Source: Limisphaerales bacterium
GTDB taxonomy: Bacteria; Verrucomicrobiota; Verrucomicrobiia; Limisphaerales; JAKEEH01
Length of the DNA: 51,543 nt
Direction of reading: 5' to 3'
Assembly (NCBI GenBank): GCA_022616725.1
Contig: JAKEEH010000398.1
Span: 1-51,543 of the forward strand
Shown here: one piece after another, positions 17,986-25,676 of the stretch
Layout: the number at the start of each line of letters is the position of its first letter
Numbering within the stretch: position 1 is the stretch's first letter
The notes under the pieces: model-generated
Databases searched by the model: none
What the model saw: the letters and a program-made list of their open reading frames with translations, nothing else
What the model was told of the DNA's origin: nothing
Position numbers and translations under genes: made by a program

Positions 17986-18776
17986 CCAATCCTGACAACG
18001 ACTCAGTTCTCTCCCGCCGGCAGGTGATCAAGACTTACGCTCAGTTCGTCGCCTACTTCAGCTTGTGCGCGCCCGTCCAACGGCTGTTCGTTGGCGAGGT
18101 TTCCGCCCAGAGTGCGAACCTCGCTGGCAGCTTCCGGCTGGATCTGTCCGTGGCACCATTCACCGCGCTGCAAAATCTGAACGGGTCCGTCCGCATCGAA
18201 GTCCCGAATGGGAACGGCATCGCGGCGCTGACCGCCTTGATCGGCAACGCGGTGCCGTCGATCATTCTGACCCGGGTTGCCACGACGGGGGACAACCAGT
18301 TCGGCGCGCTGGGCCAGCGCTGCACTCATCAAGGGTTTGCCGTCAATGCCAAGGGCACGGCCCCAAACCTGGTTTGTTCATCGAATCATGGCGGCACCTA
18401 CAATCCCGCCACCGGCGCTGTGGTGACCGCACCGCCGCCGCAGCCGTTGATCCGGTACGAGGCGGCTTTTCACCCGTCACCCGCGCCTGGGCACGTCGAT
18501 GTATCCATTCCCGGCATTGGCTACTCCATCGCCTTTAGCACGATGAACACTGCCCGGGGAAGACGCCTGCGGTTGACCTTCCCCACTAAATCCGGTGCCA
18601 CGTATCAAGTGCGGTTCAGGAACGCCCTTACCGGCACTGACTCGACGATTGGATTCTTCACGACCCAAGATGGGGTTTCCACAGTCAGTTCGATCAACGG
18701 TACCGGATCGAACTTGACCGTCTTCGTCGCTCCACCGCCCGATACGGGATTCTATCAAATCGCGGCCCTGCCTTGA
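17982..18776 (+). CDS. Rieske-like [2Fe-2S] protein with Tat-type signal and C-terminal beta domain
   Basis: The 264-residue protein has a twin-arginine-like signal (SRRQVIKTYAQFVAYFSLC), fitting export of a folded cofactor protein. A Rieske-like segment follows: 'QRCTHQGFAV' gives the CxH half, and 'LVCSSNHGGTYN' gives the second half. The usual second motif is CxxH; here Cys and His are three residues apart (CSSNH). Cluster binding is therefore uncertain. The C-terminal 90 residues ('SGATYQVRFRNA', 'GFYQIAAL') form a small beta domain like those ending neighbouring secreted proteins. The start codon overlaps the stop of the truncated leader at 17821, suggesting coupled translation. Proteins of this type serve as electron-transfer subunits, but no partner oxidoreductase is seen nearby. 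Confidence 0.7.
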   Translation: MTNPDNDSVLSRRQVIKTYAQFVAYFSLCAPVQRLFVGEVSAQSANLAGSFRLDLSVAPFTALQNLNGSVRIEVPNGNGIAALTALIGNAVPSIILTRVATTGDNQFGALGQRCTHQGFAVNAKGTAPNLVCSSNHGGTYNPATGAVVTAPPPQPLIRYEAAFHPSPAPGHVDVSIPGIGYSIAFSTMNTARGRRLRLTFPTKSGATYQVRFRNALTGTDSTIGFFTTQDGVSTVSSINGTGSNLTVFVAPPPDTGFYQIAALP

Positions 18777-18805
18777 AACGGAGTTCAGGCACCCGGTGCC
18801 CGGAT

Positions 18806-18825
18806 CCGTGGACTGAAGTCCACGG
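18806..18825. repeat. REP-like perfect palindrome
   Basis: CCGTGGACT and AGTCCACGG form a perfect nine-base stem around GA. A second, shorter inverted pair (CCTCGC/GCGAGG) follows about 30 bases later. It lies between convergently unrelated genes and resembles in form the GGGACTTAAGTCCC palindromes at 26893 and 30070. Confidence 0.6.
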
Positions 18826-18913
18826 CTACCTTCATTGCCTCGCTCCGCGAGGAAGATGGTAAGGCCGGTTCTTACCCTCGGTAATCGTCAAGGAACCTTC
18901 TCTAAGAAATCCT

Positions 18914-18937
18914 GCAACCTTTTCCAACCGTTCCTGC
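18914..18937 (+). promoter_or_regulatory. Shared upstream element, site C (fibre-like gene)
   Basis: GCAACC at 18914 and TTCCTGC at 18931 lie 85 bases before ATG 18999, with the same 17-base spacing as sites A and B. Bases around both boxes are also conserved with site B. Confidence 0.5.
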
Positions 18938-18998
18938 TTTTCGTTTTGCCGACCGGTGCATGAACGCTGGTCGGCGGCAACAAAACGAAATCAACGCA

Positions 18999-20621
18999 AT
19001 GAAACTGAAACTCACTTCTCTCTACTTCGCAGTGCTGGCGCTGGCCAGCCTCGTCACTCAGCTCCACGCGCAAAGCACCGCCTTCACCTACCAGGGCCGG
19101 CTCGAACAAAACGGCCGGCCCGCGACCGGCCTCTACCAGATGATCTTTCGGCTTTATGACCGGGAGTTGGAAGGCACGCCTTTGACCGCGTTCCCGGCCG
19201 ACAGTGTGCCTGTCACCAACGGCCTGTTCAGCGTCGAGATCGACCTGGATCGACTCAACGTCTTCCCATCGGATGCCTGGCTGGAAATCTTCGTCGCGAC
19301 GAACGGCCCTGCGGAGTTCACCCTGCTCGAACCGCGCACGCCCATCACTCCGACGCCAAAGGCGAATTACGCGCACCTTGCCGGTTCGGTGACGAACCGC
19401 TCCATTGGCGCGGAACAAATCGCATCCTCGAACAAGCCCGATCCGGGCTACATGCTCACTTGGAATGGCGACTCCCTAGTCTGGAAGGATCCGGTCCAAA
19501 CTCGCAACATCTGGTCACTGAACGGCACGAATGCCTTCTACAACGAAGGGCGAGTCGGCATCGGCACGCAAACCCCCGCCGGCAAACTGCATGTCTCGAA
19601 AGGCGGCCTGGCAGTCACCGGAGCCTCCAGCCCCTTTGTCGGCGCCGGCACCGGAGTCTTCATGGAAAGCTACCCGGTCTTCGGAACTCTGTTTGCCTTT
19701 GACTACAACGCCAACCGGCCCCTTCCTCTGGGCATCAACAGTCCGGGCGGCAACGTCGGCATCGGCACGCTCTCTCCGGCGGGCAAGCTCCATGTGGCCG
19801 GTGGAGGTTTTGCGGTGACCGGCGCCTCCAGCCCCTTTGTGGGCGCGGGATCGGGCGTCTTCATGGAAGGCTACCCGGACTTCGGAACTCTGTTTGCCTA
19901 TGACTACACCGCCAACCGGCCACTGTCCCTGGCCATCAACAGCCCGGGCGGCAACGTCGGCATCGGCACTCTTTTTCCGCAAAGCACCCTCGACATCGTC
20001 AGCGTGCAGGACGCGTTGCGGATGACTGGCTTTCAACCCTTCCTGACCTTTCTGGATAACAGCTCCGGCAACGCCCGCAGCCGCATTCAGAGCGTGGGCG
20101 GCGAAATATTCCTGGCAACAGAAGGCTACCTCAATGGCACCAAACCGCACGGCTACGCGAAACTGAACAACGACGGCAACTTCTCGGTCGCTTCGCTCAC
20201 CATCCGTGGCGGCGCGGATCTCGCCGAACCCTTTCCGATGGATGAAACCATTGAAGAAGGTTCCGTCGTGGTCATCGACGAAGATCAAGCGGGCCGGCTG
20301 AAACAAAGCACGCGCGCCTATGACCGGCAGGTTGCCGGCATCGTCAGCGGCGCGAACGGCATCAACCCCGGCATTTCGCTCCAGCAGGAAGGCGCGCTCG
20401 ATCAAGGCCGGAACGTCGCGCTCACGGGCCGCGTGTATGTGAAGGCCAACGCAACGCACGGCGCGATCAAGGCCGGCGATCTGCTCACCACGAGCGACCT
20501 TCCCGGTCATGCCATGAAGGTGCTCGATCACGCGAAGGCCCAGGGCGCCATTCTCGGCAAGGCGATGACATCGCTGGCGGCCGGCCAAGGCACCGTGCTC
20601 GTGCTCGTCACCCTGCAATAA
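18999..20621 (+). CDS. Secreted fibre-like surface protein with tandem VGIGT repeats
   Basis: The 540-residue protein starts with a signal peptide (MKLKLTSLYFAVLALASLV, cleaving near LHAQ). The 'AFTYQGRLEQNGRPATGLY' domain that follows is common at the N terminus of bacterial surface proteins with phage-tail-like fibres. Two tandem 67-residue units (19554-19955) start with 'VGIGTxxPAGKLHV', a pattern of trimeric tail-fibre stalks. A C-terminal domain ('GGADLAEPFPMDE', 'VVVIDEDQAGRL', 'YDRQVAGIVSGANG', 'ALTGRVYVKA') is widespread in such proteins. ATG 18999 was chosen because it starts the signal peptide. The gene follows element site C. The function is unknown; adhesion or surface coat is likely. 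Confidence 0.8.
   Translation: MKLKLTSLYFAVLALASLVTQLHAQSTAFTYQGRLEQNGRPATGLYQMIFRLYDRELEGTPLTAFPADSVPVTNGLFSVEIDLDRLNVFPSDAWLEIFVATNGPAEFTLLEPRTPITPTPKANYAHLAGSVTNRSIGAEQIASSNKPDPGYMLTWNGDSLVWKDPVQTRNIWSLNGTNAFYNEGRVGIGTQTPAGKLHVSKGGLAVTGASSPFVGAGTGVFMESYPVFGTLFAFDYNANRPLPLGINSPGGNVGIGTLSPAGKLHVAGGGFAVTGASSPFVGAGSGVFMEGYPDFGTLFAYDYTANRPLSLAINSPGGNVGIGTLFPQSTLDIVSVQDALRMTGFQPFLTFLDNSSGNARSRIQSVGGEIFLATEGYLNGTKPHGYAKLNNDGNFSVASLTIRGGADLAEPFPMDETIEEGSVVVIDEDQAGRLKQSTRAYDRQVAGIVSGANGINPGISLQQEGALDQGRNVALTGRVYVKANATHGAIKAGDLLTTSDLPGHAMKVLDHAKAQGAILGKAMTSLAAGQGTVLVLVTLQ
19554..19955 (+). repeat. Two tandem 201-base coding repeats in the fibre gene
   Basis: Units at 19554-19754 and 19755-19955 have equal length and encode closely similar 67-residue blocks, each from VGIGT to NSPGGN. 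A third, partial VGIGT start follows at 19956. Confidence 0.85.
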
Positions 20622-20680
20622 CTGAACTCGTAACTGCTCATGAAAATTCCAATTTTGTTTATGGAGCATTCAGGGTCAGT

Positions 20681-20824
20681 GTGGAACGGCCAACTTGGCC
20701 GTTCTCGGCGGCAACCTGTCGCCGAGCTTCGTCATCACTTGATCTCGATCTGCGCAGGTCACGCACAACTCACCGAACGCGGCGGGCGAGTCGCTCGTCG
20801 CAACGGGCCAGTGGCCCGTTCCAC
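20681..20824. repeat. REPIN/MITE-like composite palindrome (144 bp)
   Basis: The ends are inverted copies (GTGGAACGG at 20681, complement ending at 20824). Inside each end lie two adjacent hairpins: one built on GAACGGCCAA/TTGGCCGTTC (20684-20704), one on CTCGGCG/CGCCGAG (20704-20726). On the right side related hairpins occur in reversed order (GGGCGAG/CTCGTC type, then AACGGGCCA/TGGCCCGTT). This is the two-REP-in-opposite-orientation layout of REPIN elements. It occupies the 5' part of the protease open frame, so the true protease start is downstream. Confidence 0.6.
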
Positions 20825-20879
20825 CAGCCCTTGCGACAACTTCTCCCGATTTCGCAACGTGCTGCCACTCGCCAGTCTG

Positions 20880-21878
20880 ATGTTCGCCTTATCGCTGGTT
20901 TTGGGCAGCACGGCATCGTTGCGCGCGGACGTGGACTGGCGGCTCTCCATCAAGATCGTGACCGATGCCCGGGGCGACATCCCGAACGGCACCATCCCCA
21001 GGATGAACGCCGAGGTGGTGGAGGCCAACCGCATCCTCGGCCAGTACCGGCGCGGGATCGGATTCGATCTCACAGAGGTACTCGTGATTTCGAGACTGTC
21101 CAACTGGTTTAATGCCGACCCGCGAGACGGAGCCACGCGAAGCGCCTTGCAGGCCATCATCCGGCAGGATCCGGCTAATCACTTTTATCGCTCCAACGCC
21201 ATCAACATCTACGTGCTCGGCTCCAGTTCGGGAACATGCGCGTTTCCGCCCGACGACGACATCATCCTCATGGGACGGGTTCCTTACAAAACCCTGCTGC
21301 TCCACGAGTGCGGACACTTCTTCAATCTCTTCCACACGCACGAAGGGGAGGCGAACCGTTACACCGACGGGTCAACCTGCAACGAGGGGTGTGGCACTTG
21401 TCCCCGGCTCGTCCCCGGCGAACGGGACGGCACGGCGGAAACCGCGCCGGACCACACCTGCTTCAACAGCCGCGACGATTTCGCGCAAAACCTCTTTGGC
21501 GTTCCGTTCGCCAGTCTCGACGCCGCACGGCAGGGGCCGATCAACAACTCGTGGTTCAACATCATGTCGTACCACGGCGGCGAGGCCACCTTGAACACGC
21601 TCACACCGGATCAGTTGGATCGCATGACCGGCGAATCCAACACCCGCCGGCGCAACGTGGCCACTGGTAACACTTGGTTCGTCGCCAACGACGGCCACGA
21701 CAGCAACGGGGGCCATACGATCGACAGCCGGTTGCTGACGGTCGGCCGGGCGCTTCAACTCTCGCGACCGCGGGACATCGTACTGCTTCGTTCAGGCGCT
21801 TATGCAGCGCCGGAAATCATGAACAAGCCGGTGAGCATTTACGCCAGTCGTGGCGCGGTCGAAATCATCGCGCCGTGA
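20880..21878 (+). CDS. Secreted metzincin-like zinc metalloprotease
   Basis: The 332-residue protein has an export signal (ALSLVLGSTASLRA), then 'VDWRLSIKIVTD'. The zinc-binding motif is 'HECGHFFNLFH' with His142, catalytic Glu143, His146 and His152, and a Met-turn 'FNIMSYHGG' follows about 85 residues later, the hallmark of metzincins. The usual Gly in HExxHxxGxxH is Asn. Several cysteines between motif and Met-turn (CNEGCGTC) suggest disulphides. The C-terminal part ('TWFVANDGHDSNGG', 'LLRSGAYAAPE') resembles the start of a parallel beta-helix domain. ATG 20880 or GTG 20859 is the likely start; the longer frame from 20640 runs through a palindromic repeat. A catalytically altered paralogue is at 23585. 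Confidence 0.8.
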   Translation: MFALSLVLGSTASLRADVDWRLSIKIVTDARGDIPNGTIPRMNAEVVEANRILGQYRRGIGFDLTEVLVISRLSNWFNADPRDGATRSALQAIIRQDPANHFYRSNAINIYVLGSSSGTCAFPPDDDIILMGRVPYKTLLLHECGHFFNLFHTHEGEANRYTDGSTCNEGCGTCPRLVPGERDGTAETAPDHTCFNSRDDFAQNLFGVPFASLDAARQGPINNSWFNIMSYHGGEATLNTLTPDQLDRMTGESNTRRRNVATGNTWFVANDGHDSNGGHTIDSRLLTVGRALQLSRPRDIVLLRSGAYAAPEIMNKPVSIYASRGAVEIIAP

Positions 21879-21925
21879 AACACTTCACGAATCCAGCATC
21901 ACGTTGCATTTCCTTCTTTGATTCC

Positions 21926-22447
21926 ATGAAACCAAAACGAACGATTATTCTGAACCTGACCGTGCTTCTCACCGGCACACTGAACGCCCTCGCGCAGTCC
22001 GGCGGTTCCTATAAACTCAACTGGCACACCATCGACGGTGGCGGCGGCAGATGCGCCGGCGGTGCGTTTGCCATCCACGGCACGATTGGCCAGCCGGAAA
22101 GCGGTGGAGAACTTCGCAGCGACCTGCCAACCCTCGCGGGCACCTTCGATTCATCCGAATCGGGGGCGCTCGTGGAACCCGTCTTTGCGCTGCGCGGCGG
22201 CTTCTGGGCCGGCATCGTCCAGGAGGAAGTCGGCCCTCGTTTGCACGTCGATTTCGACATCGGTCGGGTGATCCTGGCTTGGCCCTTTCCGTCCCGCAAC
22301 TATGTGCTGCAACAAAGCGCCAACCTGGGCGCTCCCAATGGAGGCTGGGCCACGATTCCCATTGCTCCCATCCCTGTTGGGACCAACTGGCAAATCAGTT
22401 TCCGCGCCACGAACTCGGCCCGCCTATACCGGCTGATCAAGCAGTGA
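21926..22447 (+). CDS. Small secreted protein with GGFW motif
   Basis: The 173-residue protein has a signal peptide (MKPKRTIILNLTVLLTGTLN, cleaving near ALAQ). The body has 'YKLNWHTIDGGGG', 'FAIHGTIGQPESGG' and 'FALRGGFWAG', a pattern seen at the start of many Verrucomicrobia secreted proteins. The C-terminal part ('ILAWPFPSRNYVLQQSANL', ending 'ARLYRLIKQ') is the short beta domain common in this window. No catalytic residues are visible. ATG 21926 starts the signal peptide. It lies 18 bases before the next gene, so the two may be co-transcribed. Confidence 0.75.
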   Translation: MKPKRTIILNLTVLLTGTLNALAQSGGSYKLNWHTIDGGGGRCAGGAFAIHGTIGQPESGGELRSDLPTLAGTFDSSESGALVEPVFALRGGFWAGIVQEEVGPRLHVDFDIGRVILAWPFPSRNYVLQQSANLGAPNGGWATIPIAPIPVGTNWQISFRATNSARLYRLIKQ

Positions 22448-22465
22448 CAGTAACAATGAAGACTT

Positions 22466-23557
22466 ATGAAAAAGACGACAAAGAAAGAACTCATAACAAA
22501 GTTTTGTCTGTTCTGGCTGGCGGTATGCGCGGGGACAGGGACGCCAACAAAAGGGCAGCAGCCAATCATCAGTTCGCTTGGGCAAAATGGCCTGTTGGAA
22601 TGCACCAATCTGGAGCCGGGGACGGTGGCGAGTGTCGAATGGGGACCATCGGTGTCGGGGCCGTGGACGAACACCTGGGAGAGTTTGAGTGCGGCGAGGG
22701 TGGACGCGAACGGGGTCATTCGAGTGAGCGTGCCGATGTTCTATCGGGTGCGGGGTATTCCAGCGGGAACAGTTTTGAGCGTCTCGAACATGGTGTATAT
22801 CCCGCCTGGGACATTTGTAATGGGGAGCCCGGCGGGCGAGCGTGAGCGGCGCGGCGACGAGATGCAGCATACCGTGACATTGACGCAAGGGTTTTGGATG
22901 TGCCGGCATGAAGTGAACCAGGAGGAGTATTTTGGGGTGATGGGGAGCAACCCGAGTTATTGGCGGAATGGGCAGTCAGCTCTCGGATCGGGCGGCTCGG
23001 TAACGAACGATCTTCGTCATCCGGTGGACTTAGCGAGCTGGAACGACGCGACGAATTACTGTGGGCGCTTGACGGCACGGGAGCGGGCGGCTGGGCGGAT
23101 TCCGGCGAACTACGCGTATCGTTTGCCGACGGAAGCGGAGTGGGAGTATGCGTGCCGGGGAGGGACAACCAACGCGTTCCACTATGGGAAAACTCTGCGA
23201 GGGACGATGGCGAATTTGGACGAGCGCTTTGAATATGATGCCGACGTCGGAACAATCTCGACTTCAAATTATTTCGGACGAACCAGTGTTGTGGGCAGCT
23301 ACCTGCCCAACGAGTTTGGGTTGTATGACATGCACGGGAACGTGTGGGAATGGTGTGCGGACCGGTATGGGCCGTATCCGTTTGGGACTGTGAGCGACCC
23401 TCGTGGGCCGGTCTCGGGCTCGCATCGCGTCTTTCGCGGGGGCAGTTATTTCAGCTTCGGCAACCACTGCCGGTCCGCTTTCCGCTACTGGTTCGACCCG
23501 GAATACCGGTTCACCGACCTGGGCTTGCGCGTCGTGCTGGCCCCAGGTCCGCAGTAG
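22466..23557 (+). CDS. Secreted SUMF1/FGE-fold protein
   Basis: The 363-residue protein has a signal region (FCLFWLAVCAGTGTPTKGQ), an N-terminal beta domain ('LLECTNLEPGTVASVEWG'), then a SUMF1 fold from about residue 112: 'NMVYIPPGTFVMGSP', 'QGFWMCRHEVNQEEYFGVMG', 'YRLPTEAEWEYACRGG', 'GLYDMHGNVWEWCADRYG', 'GGSYFSFGNHCRSAFR'. Only one cysteine is present in the final motif, so formylglycine formation is unlikely. Up to about 23390 the gene uses GGG, GCG and TTG codons more than its neighbours; the last 150 bases return to the local GGC-rich style. This may reflect acquisition or recombination with a resident SUMF1 gene. Confidence 0.82.
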   Translation: MKKTTKKELITKFCLFWLAVCAGTGTPTKGQQPIISSLGQNGLLECTNLEPGTVASVEWGPSVSGPWTNTWESLSAARVDANGVIRVSVPMFYRVRGIPAGTVLSVSNMVYIPPGTFVMGSPAGERERRGDEMQHTVTLTQGFWMCRHEVNQEEYFGVMGSNPSYWRNGQSALGSGGSVTNDLRHPVDLASWNDATNYCGRLTARERAAGRIPANYAYRLPTEAEWEYACRGGTTNAFHYGKTLRGTMANLDERFEYDADVGTISTSNYFGRTSVVGSYLPNEFGLYDMHGNVWEWCADRYGPYPFGTVSDPRGPVSGSHRVFRGGSYFSFGNHCRSAFRYWFDPEYRFTDLGLRVVLAPGPQ

Positions 23558-23584
23558 CCGACCAGAACACCAACCTCGAAATCC

Positions 23585-24589
23585 ATGAAACTCATCTTTG
23601 CCATCGTTTTTCTCTGCTCCTCACTCGGCGCGCGCGCCGAGATCGACTGGCGGCTATCCATCAAGCTGATCGCGGATCATGAAGGTAATGTTCCCCCGGA
23701 GTGGGTGGAGCGGGCTGCCAGCGAAGTTGCTCGCGCAAATCAAGTGATGCATCGATCCGGACGTGGCCATGGATTCGACTTGATCGAACTCGTCACCCTG
23801 ACGGGCGTCCCGCAGTGGCACGATACCTTCGTGGACGAGATCAAACGCGCCGCGCTGCAAGACGCCGCCCGGGCTCAGCCGGGGCTGTATGCCTATCGCG
23901 AAAACGCGATCAACGTGTACGTCGTGGCGAATCAGGATCGGGGGATGGATCCCTTTCCTGACGCCGCCGGTGACATCATCCTCATGAGCGGACGAATGCG
24001 CAGCGGGATGCTGCTCCACGCATGCGGCCATTTCTTCAACTTGCGTCACACACACGAAGGTCAGAGTTTTCAATACTCGGACGGATCGAATTGCGGCGGC
24101 GGCTTCAGCCCGTGTTTTTGTGACCGGCAATTCCCCGGAGACGCAGATGGCACGACCGAGACCGCGCCGGACAACCAGTGCTATGACTCCAGCGATGTCA
24201 TCGCGCGTGCCGCCTACAATCTGCCCTTCGTCGAATTAGATGCGGTGCGGCAGGAGCGCGTGGAAAACACCCGGCTTAATTTCATGTCCTACCGGGACAA
24301 CCCCGACCGGATCACGAGTGACCAGTTGGATTTCATGATCAGCGACTCGAACACCCGCCGCCGGAGCGTCGCCACCGGCGTCACCTGGTTCGTGTCCACC
24401 GACGGCAACGACGCCGGGTCCGGCGTGCGAAGCAACAGCCGCTTTCAAACCGTGGGGCGCGCGCTCTCCGCGGCCGGGCCGCGCGACATGGCGCTGTTCC
24501 GCGCCGGCACCTACACCGCGCCGCAGACGATCAATCAACCCGTCACTTTCCGCGCTTCCCGTGGAGACGCGACGCTCGTCCGGCCCTGA
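23585..24589 (+). CDS. Metzincin-like protease homologue lacking the catalytic glutamate
   Basis: This 334-residue paralogue of the gene at 20880 has a clear signal peptide (MKLIFAIVFLCSSLGARA) and the same 'IDWRLSIKLIADHEG' start. Its zinc motif reads HACGHFFNLRH (residues 145-155): the three histidines remain but the catalytic Glu is Ala146 (codon GCA at 24020-24022). The Met-turn 'LNFMSYRDN' is kept. The fold and zinc site are thus predicted intact but proteolysis lost. It may act as a decoy, chaperone or binding protein. The C terminus ends in the same beta-helix-like segment ('TWFVSTDGNDAGSG', 'LFRAGTYTAPQ'). ATG 23585 begins the signal peptide. Confidence 0.82.
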   Translation: MKLIFAIVFLCSSLGARAEIDWRLSIKLIADHEGNVPPEWVERAASEVARANQVMHRSGRGHGFDLIELVTLTGVPQWHDTFVDEIKRAALQDAARAQPGLYAYRENAINVYVVANQDRGMDPFPDAAGDIILMSGRMRSGMLLHACGHFFNLRHTHEGQSFQYSDGSNCGGGFSPCFCDRQFPGDADGTTETAPDNQCYDSSDVIARAAYNLPFVELDAVRQERVENTRLNFMSYRDNPDRITSDQLDFMISDSNTRRRSVATGVTWFVSTDGNDAGSGVRSNSRFQTVGRALSAAGPRDMALFRAGTYTAPQTINQPVTFRASRGDATLVRP

Positions 24590-24623
24590 ACCCACCCGCC
24601 AAACCTCCAAAACGTGTTTCAAA

Positions 24624-25649
24624 ATGAAAACCGTTCTTCACACAACCCGCCTGCTTTTGCCGGCCCTCCTGGCTCTAGCCTGTTTCACTGCCTCGACGCC
24701 GGCGCAGGAAGTGGCCATTCTGCTGCCAGCGCGCCGGACGGCGGCCACGAATTTTGAGTTTACGCTCACCGGACCACCCGGCATCAATACGGTCCTGAGT
24801 TCCACCAACCTGGCCGGCTGGAGCGAGCTGGCGAACGTGACCAATCAACTCGGCAGCGCCGTCTTCACCGATGTGGAAGTCAACTTCTCCCCGCAGAAGT
24901 TTTTTCGCGCGCGACGGCAAAGCCCGCCCACCAACATGGTGTTCATTCCGCCCAATACTTTCACGATGGGCAGTCCGACCGATGAACTGCACCGCCAGCC
25001 CAACGAAGGTCCGCAAACCATCGTGACCCTCACGCGCGGTTTCTGGATCGGGACACATGAAGTGACGCAGGGAGAATACCTGTCCGTCACGGGCACGAAC
25101 CCCAGCGAATTCCCCGGAGATTTGAGCCGCCCGGTCTCGAGCGTGAGCTGGCCTGACGCCACCAACTATTGCTGGCTGCTGACGCGGTGGGAACTCGCGG
25201 CGGGACGCATTCCCGCCGGCAGCGAATACCGCCTGCCGACCGAGGCGGAGTGGGAATGCGCCGCGCGCGCCGGCACGACGACACGCTTCAGCTTCGGAGA
25301 TGATCCCGACTACGCGAGCCTGCCCGATTACGCGTGGCAGTCTTTCGACGGCGGCCTCACCGTTCACCCGGTCGGGCAGAAACTTCCCAACCCAAGGGGA
25401 CTTTACGACATGACAGGAAATGTCTTCGAGTGGTGCCAGGATTGGCTGGGGCCGCTGCCCGGCGGAGCGGTGACCGATCCGCAGGGACCACCTTCCAACG
25501 CCATCGGATGGAAAACCATGCGTGGGGGCGCCTTCGACTTCGGTGGGTCGGCCTGCCGTTCGGCCAGTCGCATGTTCTTTGGCAACCACCCGGCGCTCAC
25601 CGATTGGAACCTCGGCTTCCGGGTGGTGCTCGTCACGGGACCGCAATGA
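24624..25649 (+). CDS. Secreted SUMF1/FGE-fold protein
   Basis: The 341-residue protein has a signal peptide (MKTVLHTTRLLLPALLALAC, ending near TPAQ), the small beta domain 'GINTVLSSTNLAGWSEL' and a SUMF1 fold from about residue 107 ('NMVFIPPNTFTMGSP', 'RGFWIGTHEVTQGEYL', 'YRLPTEAEWECAARAG', 'GLYDMTGNVFEWCQDW', 'GGAFDFGGSACRSASR'). It is nearly the same as the C-terminal half of the LRR fusion at 949 but without LRR units. It has a single cysteine in the last motif. ATG 24624 starts the signal peptide; an earlier in-frame ATG at 24561 overlaps the protease homologue. Confidence 0.85.
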   Translation: MKTVLHTTRLLLPALLALACFTASTPAQEVAILLPARRTAATNFEFTLTGPPGINTVLSSTNLAGWSELANVTNQLGSAVFTDVEVNFSPQKFFRARRQSPPTNMVFIPPNTFTMGSPTDELHRQPNEGPQTIVTLTRGFWIGTHEVTQGEYLSVTGTNPSEFPGDLSRPVSSVSWPDATNYCWLLTRWELAAGRIPAGSEYRLPTEAEWECAARAGTTTRFSFGDDPDYASLPDYAWQSFDGGLTVHPVGQKLPNPRGLYDMTGNVFEWCQDWLGPLPGGAVTDPQGPPSNAIGWKTMRGGAFDFGGSACRSASRMFFGNHPALTDWNLGFRVVLVTGPQ

Positions 25650-25676
25650 CCCTCACCCGGCTAATCTCCAAAAACA

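Noticed and set aside
19515-20669. Minus-strand open frame of 384 codons over the fibre gene
   Set aside because: It mirrors the tandem repeats of the plus strand and has no independent features.
20640-20879. Upstream start of the first metzincin-like protease
   Set aside because: The extension runs through a palindromic repeat element and lacks a signal peptide; the export signal lies after 20859.
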